The notes under the pieces were generated by a model. The model had not been told where the DNA came from. It did not search any database and saw nothing but the letters and a program-made list of their open reading frames with translations. Source: Pseudobutyrivibrio sp. 49 (GTDB taxonomy: Bacteria; Bacillota; Clostridia; Lachnospirales; Lachnospiraceae). Taken from it: 53,168 nucleotides of DNA. Of the stretch, positions 25,496 to 34,449 are shown piece by piece. Numbering within the stretch: the stretch's first letter is position 1; each line of letters begins with the position of its first letter. The position numbers and the translations under genes are program-made. Location of the stretch: contig NZ_FNDP01000020.1 in NCBI RefSeq assembly GCF_900100545.1, positions 1 through 53,168 on the forward strand. The letters run 5' to 3'.

Positions 25496-27034
25496 CTACT
25501 CTACTGGTGCGTATGTTTTTTCGAATAATTCCTTATCAACTACATAAACACTGGTAGGATCGTCCTGAGTAACTACCATGTAATCACCTGGGCGTCCTAG
25601 CTTATAATTCTCCGGCTCCCATTTTGTGAATACCTTTGTACGACAGATGAGTTCCTTAGCATATATATTGCCATAACCCACATAAGTGCATGAGTGCACA
25701 AGTGGCAATAACCCCTTTGCGTTCCTTTCTTTGAGCTTTCTAATGGATGGAGCATATTCTCCTGGGAACTCGTATTTCTTATCACTAATCTCGTAGTACT
25801 TATCAAAAAGCTCAGTCTTTGTGATGTACACTTCACCACGAACGCCAACCGCAATGATTGTATCTTCTTTTATTTCTAGCTCGTGGTCACCTTCCATAGC
25901 ACGGATAACCGCCTTAGTACCAACTGGGTAAATCTCAGTGCCCTTAACATATCCGATAGTAACACGCTTACTCTTATATACGTTCATGCTGCTGATATCA
26001 GCTGTATATTCTCCAGCATAGATAATCTCATTGTTCATGAAATATTCTTCCATACGCCCTCTGAAGAAATGCTGAATTGCAGATGGATTATAATCAAGCT
26101 CCTGCTTTTCAAGAAGTGAACGAACAATAGAACCGCCTGCCTTTATAAGATGACCGCCTCCATCTCCTACGCCCTGACAAATAAACTTAGCAAGCTCGTC
26201 TGCCTTAACCTCTTTTACGCAGCTACGAACAGAAATCTTTATGCCACCTTCGTGAATAGAATAAACAAGACAGCATTCAACGTCCTCAACCTGAAGCATC
26301 ATATCTGAAATAATTCCCAATATGTTCGGGTCGCAAGGATCAGTCTTTACGATAGAATAATGATTCTCGTGATAATATTCTGAGCCGAGAAGTGCAATTC
26401 CCGCAATGCGTAGCTCTTCCTGAGAAATATTAGAATTTTTAAACTTTGTGATAGCAGAATTACTGTATTTAAGATAATCTCTCATATCCATGTCCAGAGG
26501 ATGCTGGACTTCTGAGAAATTATTACTATCTGTCATAAGACCATAATAAAGCGCTGTGGACAGCTTTTTATCCTTTTCAACTGGATATCCTTCTTCTTTA
26601 AGCATGTCCCAAAGAATAGTGGAACAGCTGGCAAGATATGAACGAATCTCTGAAAGTTCCGGTAATGGATTTGATATCTGATGGTGATCGATTACGGCTA
26701 TGTTTCTGGCCTTAAAGGTCCTTACATTTCCCTCACCGTACTGACAATCTACTGTAACAATAAGCCCTGGAATCTCTTGCTCACGAATGCCAAGGAGCTG
26801 TGAAAGCTGTGCCTGATGGCGAACATAGTGAATATCTACGCCAAGGTCGGAAATCATCAGCTTAAGATTGCTCTTGGTGATTTCAAAATTTCCTCCATAC
26901 ACGAAGGCAACAGTCTTATCATTATCCCTCAGATACTGTGTGAGAGCCATTCCTGAAGCAATGGCGTCAGCATCAGGAGTGTTATGACACTGAACTATTA
27001 TATTATTGTACTCTAATAACTGTGATAGTTTCAT
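25496..27034 (-). CDS. DHH-family phosphoesterase with duplicated C-terminal domain
   Basis: A 512-residue cytoplasmic protein. The first 330 residues are a DHH/DHHA1 phosphoesterase like the nanoRNase/cyclic-dinucleotide enzymes: DADAIASG near residue 21, VDCQ, the DHH signature IDHHQ near 112, and GDGGGHLIKAGG of DHHA1. The rest is unusual. Two segments each end in a similar pattern, GEVYITKTELFDKYYE and TSVYVVDKELFEKTYAP, the second preceded by GRPGDYMVVTQDD. They look like tandem copies of a small beta domain not normal for this family. The ATG at 27034 is used because TTGGAG lies 6 bases upstream; the longer frame adds 62 unsupported residues. It follows the fab operon terminator. Confidence 0.85.
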   Translation of the reverse strand: MKLSQLLEYNNIIVQCHNTPDADAIASGMALTQYLRDNDKTVAFVYGGNFEITKSNLKLMISDLGVDIHYVRHQAQLSQLLGIREQEIPGLIVTVDCQYGEGNVRTFKARNIAVIDHHQISNPLPELSEIRSYLASCSTILWDMLKEEGYPVEKDKKLSTALYYGLMTDSNNFSEVQHPLDMDMRDYLKYSNSAITKFKNSNISQEELRIAGIALLGSEYYHENHYSIVKTDPCDPNILGIISDMMLQVEDVECCLVYSIHEGGIKISVRSCVKEVKADELAKFICQGVGDGGGHLIKAGGSIVRSLLEKQELDYNPSAIQHFFRGRMEEYFMNNEIIYAGEYTADISSMNVYKSKRVTIGYVKGTEIYPVGTKAVIRAMEGDHELEIKEDTIIAVGVRGEVYITKTELFDKYYEISDKKYEFPGEYAPSIRKLKERNAKGLLPLVHSCTYVGYGNIYAKELICRTKVFTKWEPENYKLGRPGDYMVVTQDDPTSVYVVDKELFEKTYAPVE

Positions 27035-27099
27035 ATATACTCCAATTGTTTTATCTGAAAACATTATACCGTATAACGCATGGTAAATGTTAACAAAAA

Positions 27100-27130
27100 A
27101 GGCTTGAAACCTTACAAAAGTCTCAAACCT
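27100..27130 (-). terminator. Terminator of the fab operon
   Basis: Minus-strand AGGTTTGAGAC against GTTTCAAGCCT (two G-U pairs) with a 9-base loop, followed by TTTTTTG, 20 bases past the marR stop. Confidence 0.85.
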
Positions 27131-27149
27131 CTGAATTATAAAACTATTA

Positions 27150-27659
27150 TTAATTAACTTCAACAGGAGGAATTGCCACCTCATGCATAAGTTCCAATGA
27201 CATATCCCTAAGGATACCATCCAATATCTCTATCTGTTCCGCAGAAAAATGCTCCTGCGCACGTTCAACTACAGTACTAACATACTTCTGAGAAAGATTA
27301 AAATAATTATAATATTTTTCTGTTACATGAAGATGATACTCACGACGATCTGTCTCTGATTGAACCTTTTCAATGTAACCCTTCTGAATCAAACTGTTAA
27401 CCTTATATGCAGCGTTTGGTGATGATACGTTAATAAAATTCGCAAACTCTGCAACTGTAGGATTCTTTAACGCATGAATAATCTCCACGCAAAAAAGCTC
27501 CACAGTAGTAAGGGATGTTTCACGAGAATTTAACTTCTTGAACATCTCCTGATAGAAGTGGATTTTGAATTTTGTGTACACCTCGGAAAGTGTCTGCTCT
27601 AACATTTCTAGTACCTGTTCCTTTTTATTATTTATTCCCCCTAGAAATATCATAGCCAT
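27150..27659 (-). CDS. MarR-family regulator, FabT-like
   Basis: 169 residues. The winged-helix domain spans about 35-140: PTVAEFANFINVSSPNAAYK is the HTH and KVQSETDRREYHLHVTEKY the wing with its Asp-Arg pair. It is the last gene of the fatty-acid operon and is translationally coupled to fabZ: the ribosome site AGGAG ends the fabZ frame and the fabZ TAA precedes this ATG by one base. In streptococci and lactococci a MarR protein, FabT, represses the fab genes with acyl-ACP as co-repressor, but its gene sits at the front of the cluster. The two palindromes at the acpP promoter are its likely targets, giving a feedback loop. That role is inference. Confidence 0.85.
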   Translation of the reverse strand: MAMIFLGGINNKKEQVLEMLEQTLSEVYTKFKIHFYQEMFKKLNSRETSLTTVELFCVEIIHALKNPTVAEFANFINVSSPNAAYKVNSLIQKGYIEKVQSETDRREYHLHVTEKYYNYFNLSQKYVSTVVERAQEHFSAEQIEILDGILRDMSLELMHEVAIPPVEVN

Positions 27660-27660
27660 T

Positions 27661-28089
27661 TTATTCTCCTATGGCAAAGGAAATTTCTGCCCTGGCAGCC
27701 ACCTGACCATCTACATAGGCAACTGCTTCACCAAATCCAACTGGTCCCTTTCTCGAAGTAAGTTTGCATTCAAGCTCTAAAACATCCCCTGGCTCCACCT
27801 GCTTTTTGAAGCGGGCATTTTTAATTCCGCCGAAAAATGCGAGCTTTCCTTTATTCTCATCCTCTGTTAAAAGCGCAACGGCACCTACCTGAGCCAAAGC
27901 CTCTATAATAAGCACGCCAGGCATAACAGGATGTCCTGGAAAATGTCCAAGGAAATGCATTTCATTTGCTGTAACACACTTAATTCCCTTGGCGTAATTT
28001 CCTGGCTCGCACTCCTCTATTCTATCCACCAAGAGAAATGGGTAACGATGTGGTAATATTTCCTGAATCTGTGATGAATTTAGCTTCAT
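27661..28089 (-). CDS. fabZ: 3-hydroxyacyl-ACP dehydratase FabZ
   Basis: A 142-residue hot-dog-fold dehydratase that removes water from 3-hydroxyacyl-ACP in each elongation cycle. [13 protein letters not shown] is at residues 12-24; the active site [20 protein letters not shown] holds His49 and Glu63. Length is normal. The ATG overlaps the fabF TGA by four bases (ATGA). No FabA or second FabZ is present in this cluster, so if unsaturated chains are made here the isomerase activity must come from elsewhere or from this enzyme. Confidence 0.97.
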   Translation of the reverse strand: MKLNSSQIQEILPHRYPFLLVDRIEECEPGNYAKGIKCVTANEMHFLGHFPGHPVMPGVLIIEALAQVGAVALLTEDENKGKLAFFGGIKNARFKKQVEPGDVLELECKLTSRKGPVGFGEAVAYVDGQVAARAEISFAIGE

Positions 28090-29318
28090 GCGTACCTCCT
28101 AAATACAAGGGATGCATTGTGACCACCAAAGCCTAAGGCATTTGAAAGGGCTACCTTGATTTTCTCATCACGACCGATGTTAGGTACGATATCCAAATCA
28201 CAGGCTTCATCTTTTTCACGATAATTAATAGTTGCTGGCACAAATCCATCTCTCAAAGCAAGGGTTGTAATAATTGCCTCAACCGCTCCTGCTGCGCCAA
28301 GAAGATGACCTGTCATAGACTTTGTGGAGCTGACCTTAAGCTTGTATGCGTGGTCGCCAAATGCTTTCTTAATAGCAAGTGTCTCACCTGCATCATTAAG
28401 GCTTGTGCTTGTTCCATGGGCATTGATGTAATCAACATCATCCATTTCAAGTCCAGCGTCTTTTACTGCAAGTGCCATACATTTAGCACCACCCTCCCCC
28501 TCTGGGTTTGGTGCAGTAACATGATAAGCATCGCAGTTTGAACCATATCCTACAATCTCACCATAAATCTTTGCTCCACGATTAAGCGCATGCTCTAATT
28601 CCTCAAGTACAAGGATACCTGCGCCCTCGCCCATAACAAAGCCATGACGCTCCTTATCAAAAGGGATGGATGCACGGTTAGGATCCTCGCTGGTACAAAG
28701 AGCCTTCATAGCCTGGAAGCCACCTATTCCAAGAGGAATAACTGTACCTTCCGCACCACCACAGACCATAACATCCTCATAGCCATCACGTATTCTATGG
28801 AAGGAATCACCGATTGCATTATTTGAGCTGGCACAGGCTGTAACTACTGATGTGCACATTCCCTTTAATCCATATGTGATTGCGATCTGACCTGCTGCCA
28901 TGTTGCTGATGGACATTGGGATGAAATAAGGTGAAATCTTGTTATAGCCCTTTGTCTCACCCTTTCCATGTTCCTCAGCGATTGTTGAAAGACCGCCGAT
29001 TCCTGATGACATGATGCAACCCATTCTGTCATGATTTTCCTTTTCCAAATCAAAGGCCGCATCCTCCATTGCCTCTTTTGCAGCTGCGCAAGCGTACTGT
29101 GTGTACACATCCATACGTCTTGCTTCCTTTGCTCCGAGAATCTCAGCAGCATCAAAATTCTTAACCTCACCTGCAAGCTTTACCTTGAAATCTGTGGTGT
29201 CAAAATGGGTAATCTGGCCAATTCCACACTTTCCTTTTTTTACAGCGTCCCATGTAGACTGAACGTCATTTCCAAGGGGATTAACTGTTCCCATTCCAGT
29301 AATTACAACTCTTCTCAT
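28086..29318 (-). CDS. fabF: Beta-ketoacyl-ACP synthase II
   Basis: A 410-residue condensing enzyme that extends acyl-ACP with malonyl-ACP. The N-terminus [15 protein letters not shown] is typical. The catalytic Cys162 is in [12 protein letters not shown]; the two His residues are in [12 protein letters not shown] and [13 protein letters not shown]. Full length. Its ATG overlaps the fabG stop by one base (TAATG), and its own stop overlaps fabZ, so the genes are translationally coupled. No fabB-type gene is seen in the window. Confidence 0.97.
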   Translation of the reverse strand: MRRVVITGMGTVNPLGNDVQSTWDAVKKGKCGIGQITHFDTTDFKVKLAGEVKNFDAAEILGAKEARRMDVYTQYACAAAKEAMEDAAFDLEKENHDRMGCIMSSGIGGLSTIAEEHGKGETKGYNKISPYFIPMSISNMAAGQIAITYGLKGMCTSVVTACASSNNAIGDSFHRIRDGYEDVMVCGGAEGTVIPLGIGGFQAMKALCTSEDPNRASIPFDKERHGFVMGEGAGILVLEELEHALNRGAKIYGEIVGYGSNCDAYHVTAPNPEGEGGAKCMALAVKDAGLEMDDVDYINAHGTSTSLNDAGETLAIKKAFGDHAYKLKVSSTKSMTGHLLGAAGAVEAIITTLALRDGFVPATINYREKDEACDLDIVPNIGRDEKIKVALSNALGFGGHNASLVFRRYA

Positions 29319-30043
29319 TACATTCCTCCGGTAACTTCTATAACCTGTCCTGTTACATAGTCAGATTTCTCTGACGCCAAAAATTCCACCACATTTGCCA
29401 CATCCTCTGGACTTCCAAAACGTCCTACAGGAATCTGCTTAAGATAATCCTCCTTCACATTTTCAGGAAGCTTATCTGTCATAGCTGTCTGAATAAAACC
29501 TGGTGCTACCGCATTTACGGTAATTCCTTTTCCACCATATTCTCTTGCTACTGACTTTGTAAATCCGATAATTCCAGCCTTGCTGGCAGCATAGTTTGCC
29601 TGACCAGCATTCCCATTTACACCTACGATTGAAGTGATGTTTACTATCTTTCCTCTTCTGGCCTTCATCATGTCTTTGATGGCAGCCTTTGTGCACAGGA
29701 AGGTACCTTTAAGATTGGTATCTACAACTGCATCATAATCCTCCTCGCTCATACGAAGAAGAAGTCCATCCTTAGTAATTCCAGCGTTGTTTACAAGGAC
29801 TTCCACAGGTCCCATCAAATCCTTTACTTCGTCAAACATGTTTTTAACATCTGTTTCGTTACTAACATCAGCCTTGATAAACATTGCCTGAACGCCAAAT
29901 TTCTTGCACTCGGAAATTGTTTCCTGGGCAGCTGATTCATTTCCCGAATAGCAGATTGCAATGTTATAGCCCTGTCTTGCAAGCTTCTCAGAAATCACCC
30001 TGCCGATACCACGGCTACCACCTGTAACTAAAGCTACACTCAT
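29318..30043 (-). CDS. fabG: 3-oxoacyl-ACP reductase FabG
   Basis: A 241-residue short-chain dehydrogenase that reduces 3-oxoacyl-ACP with NADPH. The nucleotide site TGGSRGIG is at residues 7-14, followed by NNAGIT at 85-90 and the catalytic Ser138, Tyr151 and Lys155 (YAASK). VTGQVIEVTGGM closes the protein as usual for FabG. The ATG overlaps the fabD stop by four bases. Confidence 0.97.
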   Translation of the reverse strand: MSVALVTGGSRGIGRVISEKLARQGYNIAICYSGNESAAQETISECKKFGVQAMFIKADVSNETDVKNMFDEVKDLMGPVEVLVNNAGITKDGLLLRMSEEDYDAVVDTNLKGTFLCTKAAIKDMMKARRGKIVNITSIVGVNGNAGQANYAASKAGIIGFTKSVAREYGGKGITVNAVAPGFIQTAMTDKLPENVKEDYLKQIPVGRFGSPEDVANVVEFLASEKSDYVTGQVIEVTGGM

Positions 30044-30993
30044 GCCAACTCCTCCAATGTGTTTTCAAAATCTTCTACTGTATCGATTGAATAAACCTTT
30101 ACATTATCAACGGTCTTGCTGATAAATTTGCTAATTGCTTTTCCTGGTCCAATCTCAATGATTGTATCCACACCAGCATCAGCCATATATTTAATGGAAT
30201 CCTCAAGGTAAACCGATGACTGAACCTGCTTTTCCAAGAGCTTTGGTACCTGCTCCTCACCAGTCTTTTCTCTGCCAATGCAGTTAAAAATAACCTTTGA
30301 GTTTCCTTCCTTAAATTCTACCTTTTCAAATTCTGCTGCCAGCTTATCTCCAGCTGGCTTCATAAGCTTTGTGTGGAAAGGACCACTTACCTTTAGCGGT
30401 AAAATTCTTTTAACACCTGCGTCCTTTAAAAACACACTAGCCTGATCTACTGCTGCTGCATCTCCCGAAATAACAATCTGTCCCGGGCAATTAAAATTAG
30501 CTGCCTGAACAACACGCTCATTACAGAAATAGTTGTTAGCATAATCACAGGCTTCTTTGACTGTCTCTCTATCTGCTCCAAGTACTGCGCACATCTTTAC
30601 AAGTCTATCCCCTGATGCCTCAGCCATAAACTTTCCTCTTTTTGCAATAAGTTCAAGTATGGTAGACTCGTCCAATACTCCTGCTTCGTAGAGAGCTGAA
30701 TATTCACCGAGGCTAAGCCCGCAGGTATATTCTGCCTTGATTCCCTTCTTGTGAAGAAGCTTTGTTACTCCGATGGCGAATGCAACCATGGCTGGCTGGG
30801 TATATCTAGTATCTGAAAGCTGCTCCAATGGACCATTGAAGCTTAAGTCCGCCACATCCATATCTGTCACACCTTTAACTGCATTTGTTGCGTTATCTAT
30901 GGTCTCTCTGTACTCCTCGTACTTTTCATAAAAATCTAGGCCCATACCTACGCGCTGGGAGCCTTGCCCTGCATACACTATTCCTAATTTCAT
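30040..30993 (-). CDS. fabD: Malonyl-CoA:ACP transacylase
   Basis: A 317-residue enzyme that loads malonyl groups on ACP. GQGSQRVGMG is at residues 9-18. The nucleophile is Ser94 in GLSLGEYSAL, where the His of the textbook GHSLGE motif is Leu. The second catalytic residue is the His in SGPFHTKLM near 204, and the end has IEIGPGKAISKFI. It starts 10 bases after the fabK stop in the acpP-marR operon. Confidence 0.96.
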   Translation of the reverse strand: MKLGIVYAGQGSQRVGMGLDFYEKYEEYRETIDNATNAVKGVTDMDVADLSFNGPLEQLSDTRYTQPAMVAFAIGVTKLLHKKGIKAEYTCGLSLGEYSALYEAGVLDESTILELIAKRGKFMAEASGDRLVKMCAVLGADRETVKEACDYANNYFCNERVVQAANFNCPGQIVISGDAAAVDQASVFLKDAGVKRILPLKVSGPFHTKLMKPAGDKLAAEFEKVEFKEGNSKVIFNCIGREKTGEEQVPKLLEKQVQSSVYLEDSIKYMADAGVDTIIEIGPGKAISKFISKTVDNVKVYSIDTVEDFENTLEELA

Positions 30994-31003
30994 AAAATCT
31001 CCT

Positions 31004-31939
31004 CTAAATAGCTATATTTGCTGCACTATGTAGCGTTTTTTTAGCCCCCACATAGATTTCATCTAGTATTTCCACCGCTGGACGGATGGCTGTGAGCTGT
31101 CCACAGGTCTGGCCAGCCATTAGTGAGCCATGTACTGTGTCGCCTTCCACTACAGCTTTGCGGAGACTTCCAAGTGTCATTCTTTCCAAATCTTCTCGGC
31201 CTGCACCTTCTGCCTCAAGCTTGAGGTACTCTCTTGCCATCTCATTTTTGATGATACGAACTGGTGCGCCCTGACTGCGACCTGTTACAGTTGTGGAGTT
31301 ATCCTTAGCTTTGATAAGTGCATTCTTGTAATTATCATGGATTGGGCACTCTTCTGAAACGAGAAGACATGTACCAATCTGCACACCACAAGCTCCTAAA
31401 AGAAGGGCTGCTGCCATCTGCTTTCCATTTGCAATTCCACCTGCTGCAATTACAGGCACATCCACTGCAGCAACCACCTGAGGAAGAAGTGTCATGGTAG
31501 TCATATCGCCTACGTGTCCACCAGACTCGCCTCCTTCTGCGATAATGGCATCAGCTCCTGCTCTCACCATCATTTTTGCAAGTGCTACTGAAGCAACAAC
31601 TGGGAACACCTTAGCCCCCATCGCCTTCCAGCCTTCCATATACTTACCTGGATTTCCAGCTCCAGTTGTTATGAACTGCACCTTTTCCTCGATAAGCATT
31701 TTTGCAATGTTATCTACATCAGGATTCATCAGCATAAGGTTTACACCAAAAGGCTTGTTGGTTAATGACTTGCAAATTCTGATTTGCTCTCGCAAAGCTT
31801 CTGCATTCATACCACCTGATGCCACCAAGCCAAGGGCGCCAGCATTGCTTACAGCTGCTGCAAATTCTCCTGTGGCGATGTTTGCCATGCCTCCCTGAAT
31901 AATTGGATATTTAGTTCCTGTTAAATCATTTAGTTTCAT
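31004..31939 (-). CDS. fabK: Enoyl-ACP reductase II (FMN-dependent)
   Basis: A 311-residue flavoprotein of the nitronate-monooxygenase/FabK TIM-barrel family that carries out the last step of elongation. Family marks are IQGGMANIATGEFAAAVSNA near residue 14, AEGGESGGHVGDMTTMTLLP in the middle, and AAGGIANGKQMAAALLLGA. Its position between fabH and fabD supports FabK over a stand-alone nitronate monooxygenase. FabI is absent from the cluster, so this is probably the operon's enoyl reductase; FabK enzymes are insensitive to triclosan. Confidence 0.95.
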   Translation of the reverse strand: MKLNDLTGTKYPIIQGGMANIATGEFAAAVSNAGALGLVASGGMNAEALREQIRICKSLTNKPFGVNLMLMNPDVDNIAKMLIEEKVQFITTGAGNPGKYMEGWKAMGAKVFPVVASVALAKMMVRAGADAIIAEGGESGGHVGDMTTMTLLPQVVAAVDVPVIAAGGIANGKQMAAALLLGACGVQIGTCLLVSEECPIHDNYKNALIKAKDNSTTVTGRSQGAPVRIIKNEMAREYLKLEAEGAGREDLERMTLGSLRKAVVEGDTVHGSLMAGQTCGQLTAIRPAVEILDEIYVGAKKTLHSAANIAI

Positions 31940-31942
31940 AAT

Positions 31943-32872
31943 CTACATCTCCATAACCACGGCACCCCAGGTCTTTCCTGCACCAAAGGCACACATAAGA
32001 ACCTTATCGCCTTTACGAATTCGACCATCAGCTATTGCTTCATTTAAGGCCAAGCCCACGCTGGCTGCTGATGTGTTGCCGTATTTTTCTATATTTACAA
32101 CGAATTTTTCCATCGGCTGTTTTACCTTTTTAGCAATGGATTCTATAATTCGAAGATTTGCCTGATGTAATACAAAATGGTCAATGTCGTCATAGGTAAG
32201 ACCTGCCTTTTCTACCACCTGCTCAATAACCTTTGGCACAGTGGCAACAGCAAATTTATAAGTACCCTGACCATCCATGTGAATATATCCATCTGGGGAT
32301 TTGATGTTAATCATCTCCTCATCACCACTAACTCCAATCACTGATGTATAGCTGTTATCAGCAAGCTCCACAACTGCAGCTGCTGCACCGTCACCGAATA
32401 ACACACAGGTACTTCTATCTGTCATGTCCATCTTCTTAGAGAGAACCTCGGCTCCTATAATAAGTCCATATTGGGCATCCCGTGCCATCATCAGTGCTCT
32501 GATTGTTTCAAGTCCAAAAATAAAGCCGGAGCATCCTGCTCCTATGTCCATGGCAATTATGTCATTTGAAAGACCAAGCCTTCCCTGAATAATGCATGCG
32601 CAGGAAGGTGAAAAATAATCTGCTGAAACAGTACAAACAAGCACCGCTCCTATTTTTTCTTTGGGAATACCGGCACGCTCAATTGCCTGTCTGGCGGCTT
32701 TTTCTGCAAGCCATGTATGATTCTCATCACCCTCAACATAATGTCTTTTCGACATTCCTGTACGCTGACTTATCCACTCATCACTGGTCTCAACTATCTT
32801 TGCCAAATCGTCGTTTGTAACTATCTTTTCTGGAGCATGTGCTCCTGTAGCTATAATCTTTATTCCAGTCAT
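31943..32872 (-). CDS. fabH: Beta-ketoacyl-ACP synthase III
   Basis: A 309-residue enzyme that starts chains by condensing acyl-CoA with malonyl-ACP. The triad is clear: Cys114 in DIGAGCSGFIFG, His236 in VLHQANLRI and Asn266 in KYGNTSAAS. WISQRTGM near residue 33 is typical. It directly abuts accA (no intergenic base) and ends three bases before fabK. It is slightly shorter than E. coli FabH. Confidence 0.97.
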   Translation of the reverse strand: MTGIKIIATGAHAPEKIVTNDDLAKIVETSDEWISQRTGMSKRHYVEGDENHTWLAEKAARQAIERAGIPKEKIGAVLVCTVSADYFSPSCACIIQGRLGLSNDIIAMDIGAGCSGFIFGLETIRALMMARDAQYGLIIGAEVLSKKMDMTDRSTCVLFGDGAAAAVVELADNSYTSVIGVSGDEEMINIKSPDGYIHMDGQGTYKFAVATVPKVIEQVVEKAGLTYDDIDHFVLHQANLRIIESIAKKVKQPMEKFVVNIEKYGNTSAASVGLALNEAIADGRIRKGDKVLMCAFGAGKTWGAVVMEM

Positions 32873-33673
32873 TTACACATTTTCCATTCTAGCTGACGAG
32901 TCCGCCTGTAAGAACGCCTCGTCAAAGCTTCTAAATTTTTCAAATCTCTCCTGCGCCAGTTCTTCGCCTGACCTTCCATCAAGCTCTTTTAAAGCGCTGG
33001 CAATCACATTTGAAACTCTGATATACAAACCTCTCTCAGGAATAATTCCATCAATAACACCAAAATCCAGTAAGTCCTGGGCAGTAAGCTTCATAGCATC
33101 TGCCGCCTCGTCACGTCGATTACTGTCATGCCAAAGAATTGATGCAAAGCCCTCTGGTGAAAGCACTGAATAAACTGCGTTTTCAAGCATGTAGACTTTG
33201 TTAGCTACTGCAAGTCCCAGCGCGCCGCCACTGCTACCCTCACCTGTAACTATGGTGATGACAGGCACCTTAAGAGAACTCATGGCTGCAAGGTTTCCTG
33301 AAATTGCCTGGGATATTCCGTAAGCCTCTGCCTCCAGCCCTGGATAAGCTCCTGGTGTATCCACAAAGGTGATAATTGGACGGCCAAACTTCTCTGCCTG
33401 CTTCATTAGACGAAGGGCTTTTCTATATCCTTCTGGACCTGGCATACCGAAATTGCAGGTTATATTTTCATTTACATCATTACCCTTTCGATGGCCGATT
33501 ACTGTAACTGGACGTCCCTGAAAAAGTGCTATACCACCATAAATGCTGGCATCCTCTTTTCCAAGCAGATCTCCCTTTTGTTCAAAGAAATCCGTAAATA
33601 CGTTATCAATATAATCAGTAATCTTTGGACGGTCCTTTTCTCGGGCTGCCAAAACTCTGTCTATAGCTTTCAT
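32873..33673 (-). CDS. accA: Acetyl-CoA carboxylase carboxyltransferase subunit alpha
   Basis: A 266-residue subunit of the carboxyltransferase that passes the carboxyl group from biotin to acetyl-CoA. Recognised: GHRKGNDVNENITCNFGMPG, then PEGYRKALRLMKQAEKFGRP, FVDTPGAYPG and GEGSSGGALGLAVA. The N-terminal helical extension of E. coli AccA is absent, as in streptococcal forms of similar length. The ATG overlaps the accD stop by four bases, consistent with equal production of the two subunits. Confidence 0.96.
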   Translation of the reverse strand: MKAIDRVLAAREKDRPKITDYIDNVFTDFFEQKGDLLGKEDASIYGGIALFQGRPVTVIGHRKGNDVNENITCNFGMPGPEGYRKALRLMKQAEKFGRPIITFVDTPGAYPGLEAEAYGISQAISGNLAAMSSLKVPVITIVTGEGSSGGALGLAVANKVYMLENAVYSVLSPEGFASILWHDSNRRDEAADAMKLTAQDLLDFGVIDGIIPERGLYIRVSNVIASALKELDGRSGEELAQERFEKFRSFDEAFLQADSSARMENV

Positions 33674-34449
33674 ACTGGAACCTCCTGGTGAAGCATCAAA
33701 ATCTTGGTTAATGTTGCCTTTATATCGTCACGTCTTACTACCTGATCCACGAAGCCGTGTTCCTCTAGAAACTCAGCTCGCTGGAAGCCCTCTGGAAGAG
33801 TCTGACCTATGGTCTGCTCTATTACTCGTGGTCCCGCAAAGCCTATGAGCGCTCCAGGCTCCGCAAGGGTGATATCACCAAGTGTTGCGAAGCTTGCACT
33901 AACACCACCTGTGGTAGGATGAGTGAGAACTGTGATGTACAAGCCACCATTATTCTTGAACTTCTCAATAACAGCACTGGTCTTTGCCATCTGCATCAGA
34001 GAAAGGATTCCCTCCTGCATTCTGGCGCCGCCGCTGGCTGTGAAAATAATAAGCGGAAGCTTGTGTGACATAGCATACTCAGCAGCGCGACAAACTGTTT
34101 CTCCAAGCTCTATGCCCATGGAAGCCATCATGAATTTCTTATTCATAACAGCAAGCACCACGGGATATCCACCAATCTTACATTTGCCAGCGATTATTCC
34201 GTCATGGCATCCACACTCTTCTCGAAGTTCTTCCTTCTTTTCCACATATCCATCAAACTCGAGTGGATTTGTTTCTGGAAAATCATAATTGAATGCCTTG
34301 AAGGTGCCTGTATCTGCAATATCTTTTATGCGGTCGTAAATGGTGTATTCTGCTACTGGCTTAATAACAGGAGCCAACACCTCTTCAGGGTTCTCGCGAA
34401 GTTCCTTATAGCGATTAAATTTTTCTTTTCTTTCATCGACTACATTCAT
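33670..34449 (-). CDS. accD: Acetyl-CoA carboxylase carboxyltransferase subunit beta, without zinc ribbon
   Basis: A 259-residue crotonase-fold subunit. The core is intact: NPLEFDGYVEK, MNKKFMMASMGIELGETVCR, FTASGGARMQEGILSLMQMA and THPTTGGVSASFATLGD. The usual N-terminal four-cysteine zinc ribbon (two CxxC pairs, starting around LWTKCP in most AccD) is missing. The protein instead starts with a charged helix (MNVVDERKEKFNRYKELREN), and the frame is limited by a 4-base overlap with the accC stop, so a longer start is not available. The only close Cys pair is CGC near residue 78. In E. coli the ribbon contributes to nucleic-acid and substrate binding. Confidence 0.93.
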   Translation of the reverse strand: MNVVDERKEKFNRYKELRENPEEVLAPVIKPVAEYTIYDRIKDIADTGTFKAFNYDFPETNPLEFDGYVEKKEELREECGCHDGIIAGKCKIGGYPVVLAVMNKKFMMASMGIELGETVCRAAEYAMSHKLPLIIFTASGGARMQEGILSLMQMAKTSAVIEKFKNNGGLYITVLTHPTTGGVSASFATLGDITLAEPGALIGFAGPRVIEQTIGQTLPEGFQRAEFLEEHGFVDQVVRRDDIKATLTKILMLHQEVPV

